Assembly: GCF_033547095.1 (NCBI RefSeq)
Contig: NZ_CP137852.1
Span: 668,501-732,500, forward strand
Direction: 5' to 3'
Length of the DNA: 64,000 nucleotides
DNA from: Sediminicoccus rosea
GTDB lineage: Bacteria; Pseudomonadota; Alphaproteobacteria; Acetobacterales; Acetobacteraceae
Shown here: one piece after another, positions 32,541 to 41,828 of the stretch
Numbering within the stretch: the stretch's first letter is position 1
How the letters are laid out: each line of letters begins with the position of its first letter
Translations under genes and position numbers: made by a program
Notes under the pieces: generated by a model
Told to the model about the DNA's origin: nothing
Seen by the model: the letters and a program-made list of their open reading frames with translations, nothing else
Database searches by the model: none

Positions 32541-33791
32541 TCAGCCATCCCGCGCCCGCGGCAGCGTGGCGAGGATGGCGGCCCCCACGCCCAGCAGCAG
32601 CAGCACGACGGCCATCCCGGCGCGCTGGCTGTTCGTGACATCCGTCACCAGCGCCAGCGCGGCGGGGCCGAGGAAGCCCGTGGCGCGGCCGGAGAGGGCG
32701 AAGAGGCCGAAATAGGCGGCGATCTCGCCCGGTGGCGCCACCTGGGCCATCAGGCTGCGGCTCGCCGCCTGGGCAGGGCCGAAGAAGAGGCCGAGCAGCA
32801 CGCCGAGCACCCAGAAGGCGGCCTTGCTCTCCACCAGCAGCATCCCGCCGCCGATCGCCATCAGCGCGACCAGAGCGGTGAGGATGGTGGCGCGGGCACC
32901 CAGCCGCTCCTCCACCCAGCCGCCCAGCGCCGCGCCGATGCCGCCCGTCACGTTCAGCGCGATGCCGAAGAGCAGGATCTCCTCGAACCCCATGCCGAAG
33001 ACGCCCGCCGCGTAGATCGCGCCGAAGGCGAAGAGCACGTTCAGGCCATCCGTGTAGAACAGCCGCGCCAGCAGGAAGCGGCCGATCAGCTTCTGCTTCG
33101 GCAGGCCGCGCAGCAGGCGCAGCAGGTCGGCGATGCCCTCCGTCGCCGCCTGCCGCAGCGGCGTGCGCGGGCCCTGGGTGGAGGGCAGGAAGACCAGCAC
33201 GGGCCAGGCGAAAAGCAGCAGCCAGGCCGCCACCAGCAGCGCCGTGGCCCGCACATGCTCGGCCGCGTCACGATCCAGCCCGAAGGGCGAGGGGTTGGGC
33301 TGCACCAGCAGCGCGAGGCAGAGCACGAGGCAGGCGAGGCCCCCCGCATAGCCCAACGCCCAGCCGATGCCCGACACGCGGCCCAGACGCTCGCGCGTCG
33401 TCGCATCGGGCAGCATGGCGTTGTAGAAGACGGTGCCCAGCTCGAAGCAGAGCGTGCCCAGCGCCACGCAGAGCAGCGCCCAGGCGGCGTAGCCGGGCTC
33501 GGGCTTCGCGAACCAGATCCCGGCGGTGAAGAAGGCCGTCAGCAGCGTGCAGAGCAGCAGCATCAGCCGCCGCCGCCCGCCCGCATCCGCGATGGCGCCG
33601 AGCAAGGGCGAGAGCAGCCCGATGGCAAGCCCCACCAGCGCCTGCATCCAGCCCCACATCACCTGCCCGGTCACCGGATCGGGCGCGATGCCCCGGGTGA
33701 AATAGGCGGCGATGACGAAGGTGGAGACCACCGTCGGGAAGGCGCTGTTGGCCCAGTCATAGCTCGCCCAGGCCCATTCGCGGCGCGTCAC
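32541..33791 (-). CDS. UMF1-family MFS transporter
   Basis: The 416-residue product has twelve predicted helices. The start WAWASYDWANSAFPTVVSTF and LGAIADAGGRRRLMLLLCTL, NAMLPDATTRERLGRVSGIG and GPAQAASRSLMAQVAPPGE are diagnostic for the UMF1/Atg22-like transporters, which in other organisms release amino acids. It starts with GTG 33791 in a GTGA overlap with the glutamate dehydrogenase stop. The coupling suggests a link to amino acid turnover, which is inference. Confidence 0.9.
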   Translation of the reverse strand: MTRREWAWASYDWANSAFPTVVSTFVIAAYFTRGIAPDPVTGQVMWGWMQALVGLAIGLLSPLLGAIADAGGRRRLMLLLCTLLTAFFTAGIWFAKPEPGYAAWALLCVALGTLCFELGTVFYNAMLPDATTRERLGRVSGIGWALGYAGGLACLVLCLALLVQPNPSPFGLDRDAAEHVRATALLVAAWLLLFAWPVLVFLPSTQGPRTPLRQAATEGIADLLRLLRGLPKQKLIGRFLLARLFYTDGLNVLFAFGAIYAAGVFGMGFEEILLFGIALNVTGGIGAALGGWVEERLGARATILTALVALMAIGGGMLLVESKAAFWVLGVLLGLFFGPAQAASRSLMAQVAPPGEIAAYFGLFALSGRATGFLGPAALALVTDVTNSQRAGMAVVLLLLGVGAAILATLPRARDG

Positions 33792-36700
33792 GCGCCCGCT
33801 GCCAGGGCACGCACCGCGACAGTGACGGCGGCGAGGTCGCCCTGCATCGCCGCATCCGCCAGCACGGGGCGCAGTGCCTCGGGCAGGGTGGCGCTGGCGC
33901 CGGCCAGGCGCTGCGCGGCGAGCCGGAACTGCGTGGCGCGGAGATCGGCCAGCAGCGCGGCCCGCGCGCGGTCGCCATAGGCGCCGGGGGCGGACATGCG
34001 TCGCGCCGCCTCGGCCAGCGCATCGAGCTGGCAGGCCGCGCCCACCTCGGCCCAGGCGCGCGCGGCGGCGGCGGCGCCGGCACCGCTCTGCGCCGCCAGC
34101 CGCACGATGGCAGGTGCCGCGGCGAGGCGCGGTGCGGCGGCCACGAAACGGCCCAGGCCCGCGGGCAGGGCCGGGTCCTCGGCCGCCTCGGCCATGGCCG
34201 CCTCGCTCAGCGCGGTGACGCCGATGGCGAGGTTCGCCATGGCAGGCTCCAGACCGGCGCGGGTGGCGGGCAGGAGTTCCACCGCCGCCGCCTCCAGCAG
34301 CTCGCGCAGCACGGCCTGCGCGGTGAGGCGCGGGCCGGGTGCTGCGGCCTCGGCCGCCTCGAAGCGCGCCTCCAGCCCGAAGAGCTCGGCCGCGAGCCAG
34401 GTCGCCGCCACCACCTCGGCCGGCTCGGCGCCGGCGACGAGCCGCGCGAGGCCCGCGCAGCCCAGGCGGTTCACCACCATGTTGGCGAGAGCGGTGGCGA
34501 TCAGGTCCCGCCGCAGGCGGTGCCGCGCCATGAAGTCGGCGAAGCCCGGCGCCTGCAGGGCGGTCGGGAAATAGGCGGTGAGCAGCGGCGCGAAGACCGG
34601 CTCATCCGGCAGGGGCGAGGCGAGGATCACCTCGCCCAGCCAGAGCTTGGCGAAGGGCAGCAGCGCCACGATCTCGGGCCGCGTCAGCGCATCGCCCGAC
34701 TTGGCGCGGGCCGCCATGGTGGCGGCGTCGGGCAGGCCGGCCTGGGCACGATCGAGCAGGCCTTCCGCCTCCAGCCGCGCCATCAGCGCGGCCTGGGCGG
34801 GCATCGCGGCGGCCCCCATCCGCGTCTCGAGCGTGACGGCGACGGATTGCAGGTGGTTGTCGCGCAGCACCAGGGCCGCGACCTCATCCGTCATGCTCTC
34901 CAGCAATTCGTCGCGCTGGCGGCGCGTCATGACGCCCGAGGCCTCGGCATCGGCGAGCAGGATCTTGATGTTCACCTCATGGTCGGAGGTGCTGACGCCG
35001 GCTGAATTGTCCAGCGCATCGGTGTTGATGCGCGCACCCGCGCGGGAGGCCTCGATGCGGCCCGCCTGCGTCACGCCGAGATTGGCGCCCTCGCCCACCA
35101 CGCGGGCGCGGATGTCGCGGCCATCCACGCGGATCGCGTCATTGGCGCGGTCCCCCGCCTCGGCCTGGGTCTCGGTGCTGGCCTTCACATAGGTGCCGAT
35201 GCCGCCGAAATAGAGCAGGTCCGTGTCGAGCTTCAGGATGGCCTGGAGCACGACCGCCGGTTCCGCGCGCTCGGCGGTGATGCCGAGCAGCGTGCGTGCT
35301 TGCGCGCTCAGCGGGATGGTCTTGAGGTTGCGCGCAAAGACGCCGCCACCTGCCGAGATGAGCGAGGCGTCGTAATCCGCCCAGGAGGAACGCGGCAGCG
35401 CGAAGAGGCGCGCGCGCTCGGCATGGCTGCGCGCCGGATCGGGATCGGGGTCGAGGAAGATGTGCCGGTGGTCGAAGGCGGCGACGAGCTTCGCCTGCTT
35501 CGAGATCAGCAGCCCGTTCCCGAACACGTCGCCCGACATGTCGCCCACGCCCGCGACCGTGAAGGGCGCGTCATGGATGGAGCGGCCCAGCGTCTCCACG
35601 AAATGCCGCTCGATCATCACCCAGGCGCCGCGCGCGGTGATGCCCATGGCCTTGTGGTCATAGCCGGCCGAGCCGCCGGAGGCGAAGGCATCGCCCAGCC
35701 AGAAGCCGTATTCGGCGGAGAGCCCGTTCGCGATGTCGCTGAAGGTGGCCGTGCCCTTGTCGGCCGCTGCCACGATATAGGGGTCGTCGCCGTCACGGCG
35801 GCGGATGCCGGGCGCGGTGACCACCTCCGTGCCGTGCAGATTGTCGGTCAGGTCGAGCATGCCGCGCACCAGCGTGCGATAGGCGGCGATGCCGGTGGCC
35901 TGGAAGCCCTCGCGATCCGTCGGCACATGGCCCTTCAGCACGAAGCCGCCCTTGGCGCCGGTCGGCACGATGACGACGTTCTTGAGGCGCTGCGCCTTCA
36001 TCAGCCCCAGGATCTCGGTGCGGAAATCCTCCCGCCGGTCGGACCACCGAATGCCGCCGCGCGCCACGGGACCGGCGCGCAGGTGGCAGCCCTCCATGCT
36101 GGCGCTATGGACGAAGATCTCGCGCCAGGGGCGCGGATTGGGCATCTCGCCCGCCAGCGCGGAATCCAGCTTGAAGGCGAGGTAGGGCTTGCCCTGGTAG
36201 AAATTGGTGCGGAGCATGCCGTCCAGCAGCGCGCGCAGCCGCTGCAGGATGCGGTCCGTGTCGGGATCGGCCACCTGGTCGAGCAGGGTGGTCCAGGCGG
36301 CGTCCAGGGCGGCCTCATCGCCCGGCGAATCGGGGCGGAAGCGGGCGTGGAACAGATCCACCAGCAGGCGTGCCGCCTCGGGCTGGGCGGCCAGCGCGGC
36401 CGTCACGCTTTCCTGCGCGAAGGGGAAGCCCACCTGCTTCAGCCAGCGATACATGGCGCGCAGCAGCCAGCATTCCCGCCAGTCGAGGCCGGCGCGCAGC
36501 ACCAGCCGGTTGAAGCCATCCGCCTCCACCTCGCCGGCGAGCAGGGCCTCGAGCGCGGCGAGCAGCGCCGCCGCGCGCTCGGCGCGGAAAGGGGTGCCGG
36601 CATCCAGCGTGAAGACATGCAGCGAGACGCTGGCCGCCCCCTGCGGCGAGAGGCGGTGCGGCACCTCCTCCAGCGCGCGCAGGTCGAGGCTCTCGAAGAG

Positions 36701-38419
36701 CGGCAGCGCATCGGCCAGGGCCAGCGCATGGCCGGGCACGGCGAGACGCAGGATGATGCGCTGCGGCGGGCAGCCGGGCGGCTGCTGCACCGCCGCCTCG
36801 ATCCTCCCGCTGGCCAGGGCTTCCTCCGCCAGCGAGAGGTCCGCCACGGCCTGGCCGGGCGTCTCGGTCTCGCGGTAGCTGGGCGGGAAGGCATCGCGCC
36901 ATTGCGCGAGGGCGGCGCCGGCCGCGGCCTCGCCGCGCTCCTCCACCAGCACGTCGGTCAGCCGGTCGCCGAAGCTGCGCGCGGCCTGGGCGACGGCGGC
37001 CTCCAGCGCGGCGTGGTCGGGGACCAGGGCGGTGCCGGGATCGGTGCCGATGATGTAGTGCACCCGCGCGAGCGGCGCATCGCCGAGCGCGATGTAGAAG
37101 GCCGAAAGCCGCCCGCCATGCGCGCGCGCCAGCATCTCGCCCACGCGCGAGCGCAGCCGCGTGTCGAAGCCCTCGCGCGGCAGCCAGGCGATGACGGAGA
37201 CGAAGCGGCCGAACGGGTCGGGCCGGAAGAACAGCGCGGGCCGCGGGCGGATGGAGAGGTCGAGCGCGATGCGCGCCCCTTCCAGGATTTCCGCCTCGCT
37301 CGCCTGGAAGAGTTCGTCGCGCGGCCAGGTGTCGAGGATGTTGCGCAGCGCGCGGCCGTCATGGCTGTAGGGCGAGACGCCGGCGGTGGCGAGGATGCGC
37401 TCCACCTTGCCGCGCAGCAGCGGGATGGAGCGCGGGTTGCGGTTGTAGGCGGCGGCGGCGAAGAGGCCGAGGAAGAGGCGCACGCCGGTCACGCGGCCGG
37501 CCGGATCCTGAATGCGCGTCGCGATCACGTCGGCATGCTGCGGCCGGTGGACCGTGCTGCGCATGTTGGCCTTGGCGACGGTGACGGCATGCGGCGCCGC
37601 GAAGGCGGCGCGCGCGCGCTCGGGCAGGGCGGGGAGGGCGGCCAGCGCGTCGAAGACGGGCAGGGCAGGGTCCGCCAGCAGGCCGAGATTCTCGGCCTCC
37701 AGGACCCGGACCTCGCCGCCCTCGACCACCAGGTGGCGATGGCCGAGCAGGACGAAATTGTCCTCGCGCAGCCAGGCCAGGAACTCGCCGTCCTCCGCCT
37801 CGCCTTGCATCTCCGAATCGGCCTGGTTCAGCAGGGCCATCATGGCCGGGAAGTCGCGGACGGCGACGCCCACGTCATGCAGCGCGCGGGCGAGGGCGGC
37901 CTCCACCTCCGGCCAGCCGTGATGCGGCCCCTGGGGCTCCATCCCCGGCAGGAGATGCCCCGCGCTGGCGCCGATGGTGACGCGCATCATGCTCTCGCGC
38001 GCCTCGCCCTCGCCCAGGGCCAGCAGCGCGCCCGTGGCATCGCGCGTGACCGGCAGGACGGGGTGGAGGAACTCGCGCACCACGCGGCCCTGGCGCGTGA
38101 GGGCGGCGAGGACGGAATCCACCAGGAAGGGCATGTCCCCCACGATGATCTCGGCCACGCCATGCGCGCCCCGGCCCGAGCCGGGGGGCGTCAGGCGCAG
38201 CTTCGCCTCGCCGGGGGCGCGCCGGGCGGCCAGGGCGGCGAGGGAGGCGGCGGCCTCGCGCAGCGATTCGGGCGGGCGGGCGGCGAGTTCCGCGGTCGGG
38301 ATGGCGGCGTGCAGCGCCGGCAGCAGGGCGGCGGCGGCGGGTGGCAGACCCTCGCGGGCGGCGCGCAGCACCTCCTCCCGCACGGAATCCGGCGACTGGC
38401 TCATCGGGGCTTCTGGCAT
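33788..38419 (-). CDS. NAD-specific glutamate dehydrogenase, ~180 kDa class
   Basis: The 1543-residue product belongs to the large bacterial GDH class (GdhZ/GdhB). The long N-terminal regulatory part (residues 1 to about 700) has IVGDMPFLVDSVLAALTRQG. The catalytic core has YLAFKLDSALAGEMPNPRPW, RGGIRWSDRREDFRTEILGL, VPTGAKGGFVLKG, GVGDMSGDVFGNGLL and YFGGIGTYVKA. The C-terminal ~300 residues are helical. It deaminates glutamate to 2-oxoglutarate with NAD. ATG 38419 follows AAGGAAGGA. It is about 50 residues shorter than typical, mostly by N-terminal trimming. It is coupled to the UMF1 transporter by GTGA. Confidence 0.95.
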   Translation of the reverse strand: MPEAPMSQSPDSVREEVLRAAREGLPPAAAALLPALHAAIPTAELAARPPESLREAAASLAALAARRAPGEAKLRLTPPGSGRGAHGVAEIIVGDMPFLVDSVLAALTRQGRVVREFLHPVLPVTRDATGALLALGEGEARESMMRVTIGASAGHLLPGMEPQGPHHGWPEVEAALARALHDVGVAVRDFPAMMALLNQADSEMQGEAEDGEFLAWLREDNFVLLGHRHLVVEGGEVRVLEAENLGLLADPALPVFDALAALPALPERARAAFAAPHAVTVAKANMRSTVHRPQHADVIATRIQDPAGRVTGVRLFLGLFAAAAYNRNPRSIPLLRGKVERILATAGVSPYSHDGRALRNILDTWPRDELFQASEAEILEGARIALDLSIRPRPALFFRPDPFGRFVSVIAWLPREGFDTRLRSRVGEMLARAHGGRLSAFYIALGDAPLARVHYIIGTDPGTALVPDHAALEAAVAQAARSFGDRLTDVLVEERGEAAAGAALAQWRDAFPPSYRETETPGQAVADLSLAEEALASGRIEAAVQQPPGCPPQRIILRLAVPGHALALADALPLFESLDLRALEEVPHRLSPQGAASVSLHVFTLDAGTPFRAERAAALLAALEALLAGEVEADGFNRLVLRAGLDWRECWLLRAMYRWLKQVGFPFAQESVTAALAAQPEAARLLVDLFHARFRPDSPGDEAALDAAWTTLLDQVADPDTDRILQRLRALLDGMLRTNFYQGKPYLAFKLDSALAGEMPNPRPWREIFVHSASMEGCHLRAGPVARGGIRWSDRREDFRTEILGLMKAQRLKNVVIVPTGAKGGFVLKGHVPTDREGFQATGIAAYRTLVRGMLDLTDNLHGTEVVTAPGIRRRDGDDPYIVAAADKGTATFSDIANGLSAEYGFWLGDAFASGGSAGYDHKAMGITARGAWVMIERHFVETLGRSIHDAPFTVAGVGDMSGDVFGNGLLISKQAKLVAAFDHRHIFLDPDPDPARSHAERARLFALPRSSWADYDASLISAGGGVFARNLKTIPLSAQARTLLGITAERAEPAVVLQAILKLDTDLLYFGGIGTYVKASTETQAEAGDRANDAIRVDGRDIRARVVGEGANLGVTQAGRIEASRAGARINTDALDNSAGVSTSDHEVNIKILLADAEASGVMTRRQRDELLESMTDEVAALVLRDNHLQSVAVTLETRMGAAAMPAQAALMARLEAEGLLDRAQAGLPDAATMAARAKSGDALTRPEIVALLPFAKLWLGEVILASPLPDEPVFAPLLTAYFPTALQAPGFADFMARHRLRRDLIATALANMVVNRLGCAGLARLVAGAEPAEVVAATWLAAELFGLEARFEAAEAAAPGPRLTAQAVLRELLEAAAVELLPATRAGLEPAMANLAIGVTALSEAAMAEAAEDPALPAGLGRFVAAAPRLAAAPAIVRLAAQSGAGAAAAARAWAEVGAACQLDALAEAARRMSAPGAYGDRARAALLADLRATQFRLAAQRLAGASATLPEALRPVLADAAMQGDLAAVTVAVRALAAGA

Positions 38420-38537
38420 GGCGTCCTTCCTTGAGGGGGCAGCTTCCGGCTTTCCGCCCCCCGGGCGCAAGCATGGCGTGCGGGGATCGGCCGCACGGGC
38501 GTGGCATGCCGCATCCGGTTGGGTTAGGTTTTCGCCC

Positions 38538-39764
38538 ATGACAATGACGCTCGCCCAATTGCTCGCGCCCATGCCGGTCGAGCAGTTCTTCGCCGAATAC
38601 CATGACCGGCAGCCCCTCCACCTGAAGGGCGACCCGGCGAAATTCGCCGCCGTCTTCTCCTGGCGGCAGATCAACCGGCTGCTGGACATGACGCATGCCT
38701 GGTCCAGCCACTCGCTCCAGCTCGTGCTGGACGGCAAGCCCATACCGGCCGAGCAATACTGCACCCGCGCCACGGGCCGCGATTCGAACACCCAGCTCAT
38801 GCAGCCGGTGACCGAGCGCGTGCGCGAATGGGTGCAGAAGGGCGCCAGCATCGTGATGAACGATGTGGACAGCCTGACGCCCGGCCTCGCCTCCGTCAGC
38901 CACGCGATCGAGAGCGCGGGCCTGGGGAAGGCACAGGCCAATGTCTACATCTCCTGGCAGAGCCACAAGGCCTTCCCCGCCCATTACGACACGCATGACG
39001 TCTGGGCCGTGCAGGTGGAGGGCGAGAAATACTGGAACATCTGGGAGGGCCGGGCGGAATGGCCGATCAGCCATCCGCTCTGGCGCAGCCAGGACCAGGC
39101 GCATCACGAGCAGCACAAGGGCAAGCTGCGCGCGAAGATCCTGATGAAGCCGGGCGACCTGCTCTACCTGCCGCGGGGCTGGTATCACGACGCCTTGGCC
39201 GAGGCGCCGGCCAGCGTGCACGTGGCCTATGGCGCGCATGCGCCGAACGGGATGGATGTGATGAACATCCTGCTGGAGCGCGTGCTGTATGAGGCCGTCT
39301 TCCGCCAGCCCCTGCCGCGGCAGGATGGCAGCGCGGCCGCGAAATTCGCCCTGACGCAGCGCGCCGGGCAGTTGGGCGCGCGCGTCGCCGAACTCGCAAA
39401 GGACCCCAAGGTGATGGCGGTGCTGGAGCAATATGTGGCCGACTTCCGCTTCCACCGCGGCGGCAATGACCTGCTCGCCTGGCGCGGCATGGCCGCCCCC
39501 GCCGCGGGTGGCGAGGATGCGGGCGATGGCGGCGCCTTCCGCGTCATCCCGGGCGGCGCGCGCCCCGTGCGGCGTGGCGCCGAATGGGTGCTGAAGGCCG
39601 CGGCCGGAACGATGCCGCTGAACCCGGCCGAGGCCGAGGCGGCGCAATGGCTGCTCGCCCGCCCCGACATCACCGAGGCTGAGCTGAAGCGCGCCCATCC
39701 GGCGGTGGAGGCGGCCGCGCTGCTCGGCCGCCTGCGCGAGGCCGGGCTGCTGGCCGCCACATGA
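38538..39764 (+). CDS. JmjC/cupin-domain protein (ribosomal-oxygenase-like)
   Basis: The 408-residue product has a cupin-8/JmjC fold: MPVEQFFAEYHDRQPLHLKG, the iron-binding HxD in FPAHYDTHDVWAVQVEGEKY, KILMKPGDLLYLPRGWYHDA and ASVHVAYGAHAP with the third His. The C-terminal ~110 residues resemble the winged helix of ROX/YcfD-type oxygenases. These use 2-oxoglutarate and iron to hydroxylate residues, for example in ribosomal protein uL16. It heads a unit of four genes joined by ATGA overlaps. The others are exported proteins, so its substrate here may differ; that is inference. Confidence 0.88.
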   Translation: MTMTLAQLLAPMPVEQFFAEYHDRQPLHLKGDPAKFAAVFSWRQINRLLDMTHAWSSHSLQLVLDGKPIPAEQYCTRATGRDSNTQLMQPVTERVREWVQKGASIVMNDVDSLTPGLASVSHAIESAGLGKAQANVYISWQSHKAFPAHYDTHDVWAVQVEGEKYWNIWEGRAEWPISHPLWRSQDQAHHEQHKGKLRAKILMKPGDLLYLPRGWYHDALAEAPASVHVAYGAHAPNGMDVMNILLERVLYEAVFRQPLPRQDGSAAAKFALTQRAGQLGARVAELAKDPKVMAVLEQYVADFRFHRGGNDLLAWRGMAAPAAGGEDAGDGGAFRVIPGGARPVRRGAEWVLKAAAGTMPLNPAEAEAAQWLLARPDITEAELKRAHPAVEAAALLGRLREAGLLAAT

Positions 39765-40189
39765 TCCGCCTCCTCGCCATCCTCATGCTGGTTTCCTCCC
39801 CCGCGCTGGCCCAGCTGCGCGACTTCTCCTGCGTCGGCGCCGAGCAGCTGCAGGACGGCGCCCTCTCGGTGGATTTTGCCCGCGGGGCCGACCGGCTGAC
39901 GCCGGAGGCCAGTGCCGCCCTCGTGCCGCTGGCCGAGGAAGCGAAGACGATGCTGGACCGCAACATCTGCGTGCTGGGCTTCGCCGCCTCGCCCGAAGGT
40001 GGCGCGCAGACGGCGAGCCGCCTGGCCGCCCGGCGGGCCCGCGCGGTGGCACAGCAGCTCTCGCAGCTCGGCATCGAGCGCGACCGCATCCGGGCCGAGG
40101 CACGCACGCGCGGCTTCACGACGGAGCGCGAGCGGCGGGGCGTGGACCGCCGCGCCGGGGCGCGCGTCATCCTGTTGCCGCCCGCATGA
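39761..40189 (+). CDS. OmpA-like peptidoglycan-binding-domain protein
   Basis: The 142-residue product has signal peptide MIRLLAILMLVSSPALAQ, then an OmpA C-terminal-like domain: ALSVDFARGADRLTPEASAA, VLGFAASPEGGAQTASRLAA, RRARAVAQQLSQLGI and ERDRIRAEARTRGF. Such domains bind peptidoglycan, but the core is short and one Cys pair (C28, C66 region) may be structural. ATG 39761 overlaps the upstream stop and its stop overlaps the next ATG (both ATGA). Confidence 0.85.
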   Translation: MIRLLAILMLVSSPALAQLRDFSCVGAEQLQDGALSVDFARGADRLTPEASAALVPLAEEAKTMLDRNICVLGFAASPEGGAQTASRLAARRARAVAQQLSQLGIERDRIRAEARTRGFTTERERRGVDRRAGARVILLPPA

Positions 40190-40560
40190 AGATCTGGCCC
40201 CTCCTGCTGCTCCTGGCCTTTCCCGCCGCAGCGCAATTCGCCCCTCCGGCGCCGCTCGCCCCGCCGTTCTACGACCTTGGCACGGTGACGCTCCGCAACG
40301 CGACGACCCTGCCCATCAGTCAGTTCTTTCTCTGGAATCAGGGCTTTACGGCGGAGGGCGAGGAACGGCTCGGTGGCCAGGCGTTGCCCGCTGGCGGCGG
40401 GCGCCAATTGACGCTGGGCATGGGGCAGTGCGGCGTCTCCCTGCGCGCCGTCTTTGCCGACGGCAGCGAGCAGAGGATCCGGCTGGTCCAGCTTTGCGGC
40501 GCGGGCGAGCTTGTGATCGAGGCAGGCACGCCCGTGACCGCCCGGGTCATTCCGCGATGA
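40186..40560 (+). CDS. Exported protein with one copy of an unrecognised Cys-paired repeat
   Basis: The 124-residue product has signal peptide MKIWPLLLLLAFPAAAQ, a short Pro-rich linker, then one repeat unit: VTLRNATTLPISQFFLWNQG, EERLGGQALPAGG, GQCGVSLRAVFADGSEQ and LVQLC. This matches each repeat of the next protein: N-x(5-8)-hydrophobic strand, DRLG/ERLG, a Cys, RAVF-D, a closing Cys. The two Cys per unit probably form a disulfide in the periplasm. I know no family of this name. ATGA overlaps join it to both neighbours. Confidence 0.75.
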   Translation: MKIWPLLLLLAFPAAAQFAPPAPLAPPFYDLGTVTLRNATTLPISQFFLWNQGFTAEGEERLGGQALPAGGGRQLTLGMGQCGVSLRAVFADGSEQRIRLVQLCGAGELVIEAGTPVTARVIPR

Positions 40561-41684
40561 CGCTTCCCCTGCGCCGCATGCTGCTGGTCTTCCTCCTGGC
40601 CGGCTCTCCCGTCTTCGCGCAGCCAGCCGACAAGCCCGCGCGGCCGCAGGCGCCTGCGGCGCAGGACAGGAACATCCTGCTGCGCAACAACTCGGAGAGC
40701 GTGCTGCGCGAGCTCTATCTCTGGAACGGCCCGCCGCGCGAAACCGGGCCGGACCGCCTGGGTGCCGATGTGGTCCGCCCCGGCGCCAGCTTCGCGCTGC
40801 GCCTCGGCCGTGGCCCCTGCCAGATGGAGATGCGCGCCGTCTTCGAGGATGGCAGCGCCGAGATGCGCAGCGGCGTGGAGGTCTGCACCCAGCGGGAACT
40901 GGTGCTGGATGACCGCAACACCCGCGCGGTCGAGGTGGTGAACAACACGGATGTGGAGCTGATGCAGCTCTTCCTCGCGCGCCCCGGCGTGGTGGGGCCG
41001 GACCGGCTGGGTGCCGCGACCGTGCCGGGCAGCGACAGCTTCAACCTCCGCCTGCGCGGCGAGACGGAATGCCGCTTCGAGGCGCGCGCCGTCTTCCGCG
41101 GCGCCCCGGCCGAGACGCGGCAGCAGGTGGACCTCTGCGCCAGCCCGCGCATCGTCTTCGGCGATGCCTCGGTGCCGCTGCGCGAGGTGACCGTGGCCAA
41201 CCGCACGCGCCGCGTGCTGCGCGAACTCTACGCCACCACGGGCGAGGCCTGGGGCGCCGACCGGCTGGGTGCGACGGTGCTCAATCCCGGCCAGAGCTTC
41301 CTGCTGCGTATCCGGAACCCCGCTTGCCGCATGCGGCTGCGCGCCGTCTTCGCCGACAACCCGGTGGAGGAGCGCACGGAGGTGGATATCTGCGGGGGCG
41401 AGCCCATCGCTTTCGCCCCGGCGCGGCGCGTCACGCTGGTGCACGCGCATGGCCGCGCGGTGCGCGAGGTCTATCTCTCCGCCGTGCAGGACAGCGACTG
41501 GGGCGAGAACCAGCTGGGCGAGCGGCCCATGGCGTCCGGCGAGCGGCGCGAACTGATGAGCGACATCCCCTGCGAGGCCGACCTGCGGATCGTCTTCGAC
41601 AATGGCAATGCGGAGGAGGCGCGGAACATCAATATCTGCACCCGCGCCGAGATCACGCTGCGGCCGGGCTGGGTGCTGGAATGA
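40557..41684 (+). CDS. Exported protein with four tandem Cys-paired repeats
   Basis: The 375-residue product has a signal peptide (RRMLLVFLLAGSPVFAQ) and a 20-residue Pro-rich linker. Four ~83-residue repeats follow, starting near 39, 123, 209 and 290. Each has an Asn/His-rich strand with LRELYLW-like residues, GPDRLGA or GENQLGE, a Cys-x-hydrophobic-RAVF-D block and a closing V/I-x-L/I/V-C. Each unit keeps exactly one Cys pair. Repeat 4 is most divergent. The pattern suggests small beta-sandwich modules with a disulfide. Function unknown; the frame is intact. The stop is 17 bases before the convergent tRNA gene. Confidence 0.78.
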   Translation: MTLPLRRMLLVFLLAGSPVFAQPADKPARPQAPAAQDRNILLRNNSESVLRELYLWNGPPRETGPDRLGADVVRPGASFALRLGRGPCQMEMRAVFEDGSAEMRSGVEVCTQRELVLDDRNTRAVEVVNNTDVELMQLFLARPGVVGPDRLGAATVPGSDSFNLRLRGETECRFEARAVFRGAPAETRQQVDLCASPRIVFGDASVPLREVTVANRTRRVLRELYATTGEAWGADRLGATVLNPGQSFLLRIRNPACRMRLRAVFADNPVEERTEVDICGGEPIAFAPARRVTLVHAHGRAVREVYLSAVQDSDWGENQLGERPMASGERRELMSDIPCEADLRIVFDNGNAEEARNINICTRAEITLRPGWVLE

Positions 41685-41701
41685 CGGCCCGGGGAGAGGC
41701 T

Positions 41702-41784
41702 TGCGGGCGGCGGGGCTCGAACCCGCACGGCCTTGCGGCCGAGGGTTTTTAAGACCCTTCCGTCTACCATTCCGGCACGCCCGC
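41702..41784 (-). tRNA. tRNA-Leu (anticodon TAA)
   Basis: An 83-base class II tRNA reads on the minus strand: acceptor GCGGGCG with CGCCCGC, D arm CCG..CGG, anticodon stem AGGGT/ACCCT with loop CTTAAAA (anticodon TAA, plus-strand 41749-41751), long variable arm CGGCC-GCAA-GGCCG, T arm GCGGG-TTCGAGC-CCCGC, discriminator A. CCA is not encoded. Confidence 0.97.
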
Positions 41785-41828
41785 GCGGCCCTTCTATGCC
41801 ACGCGTTGCAACCTCGCTCCAGCCCGGT

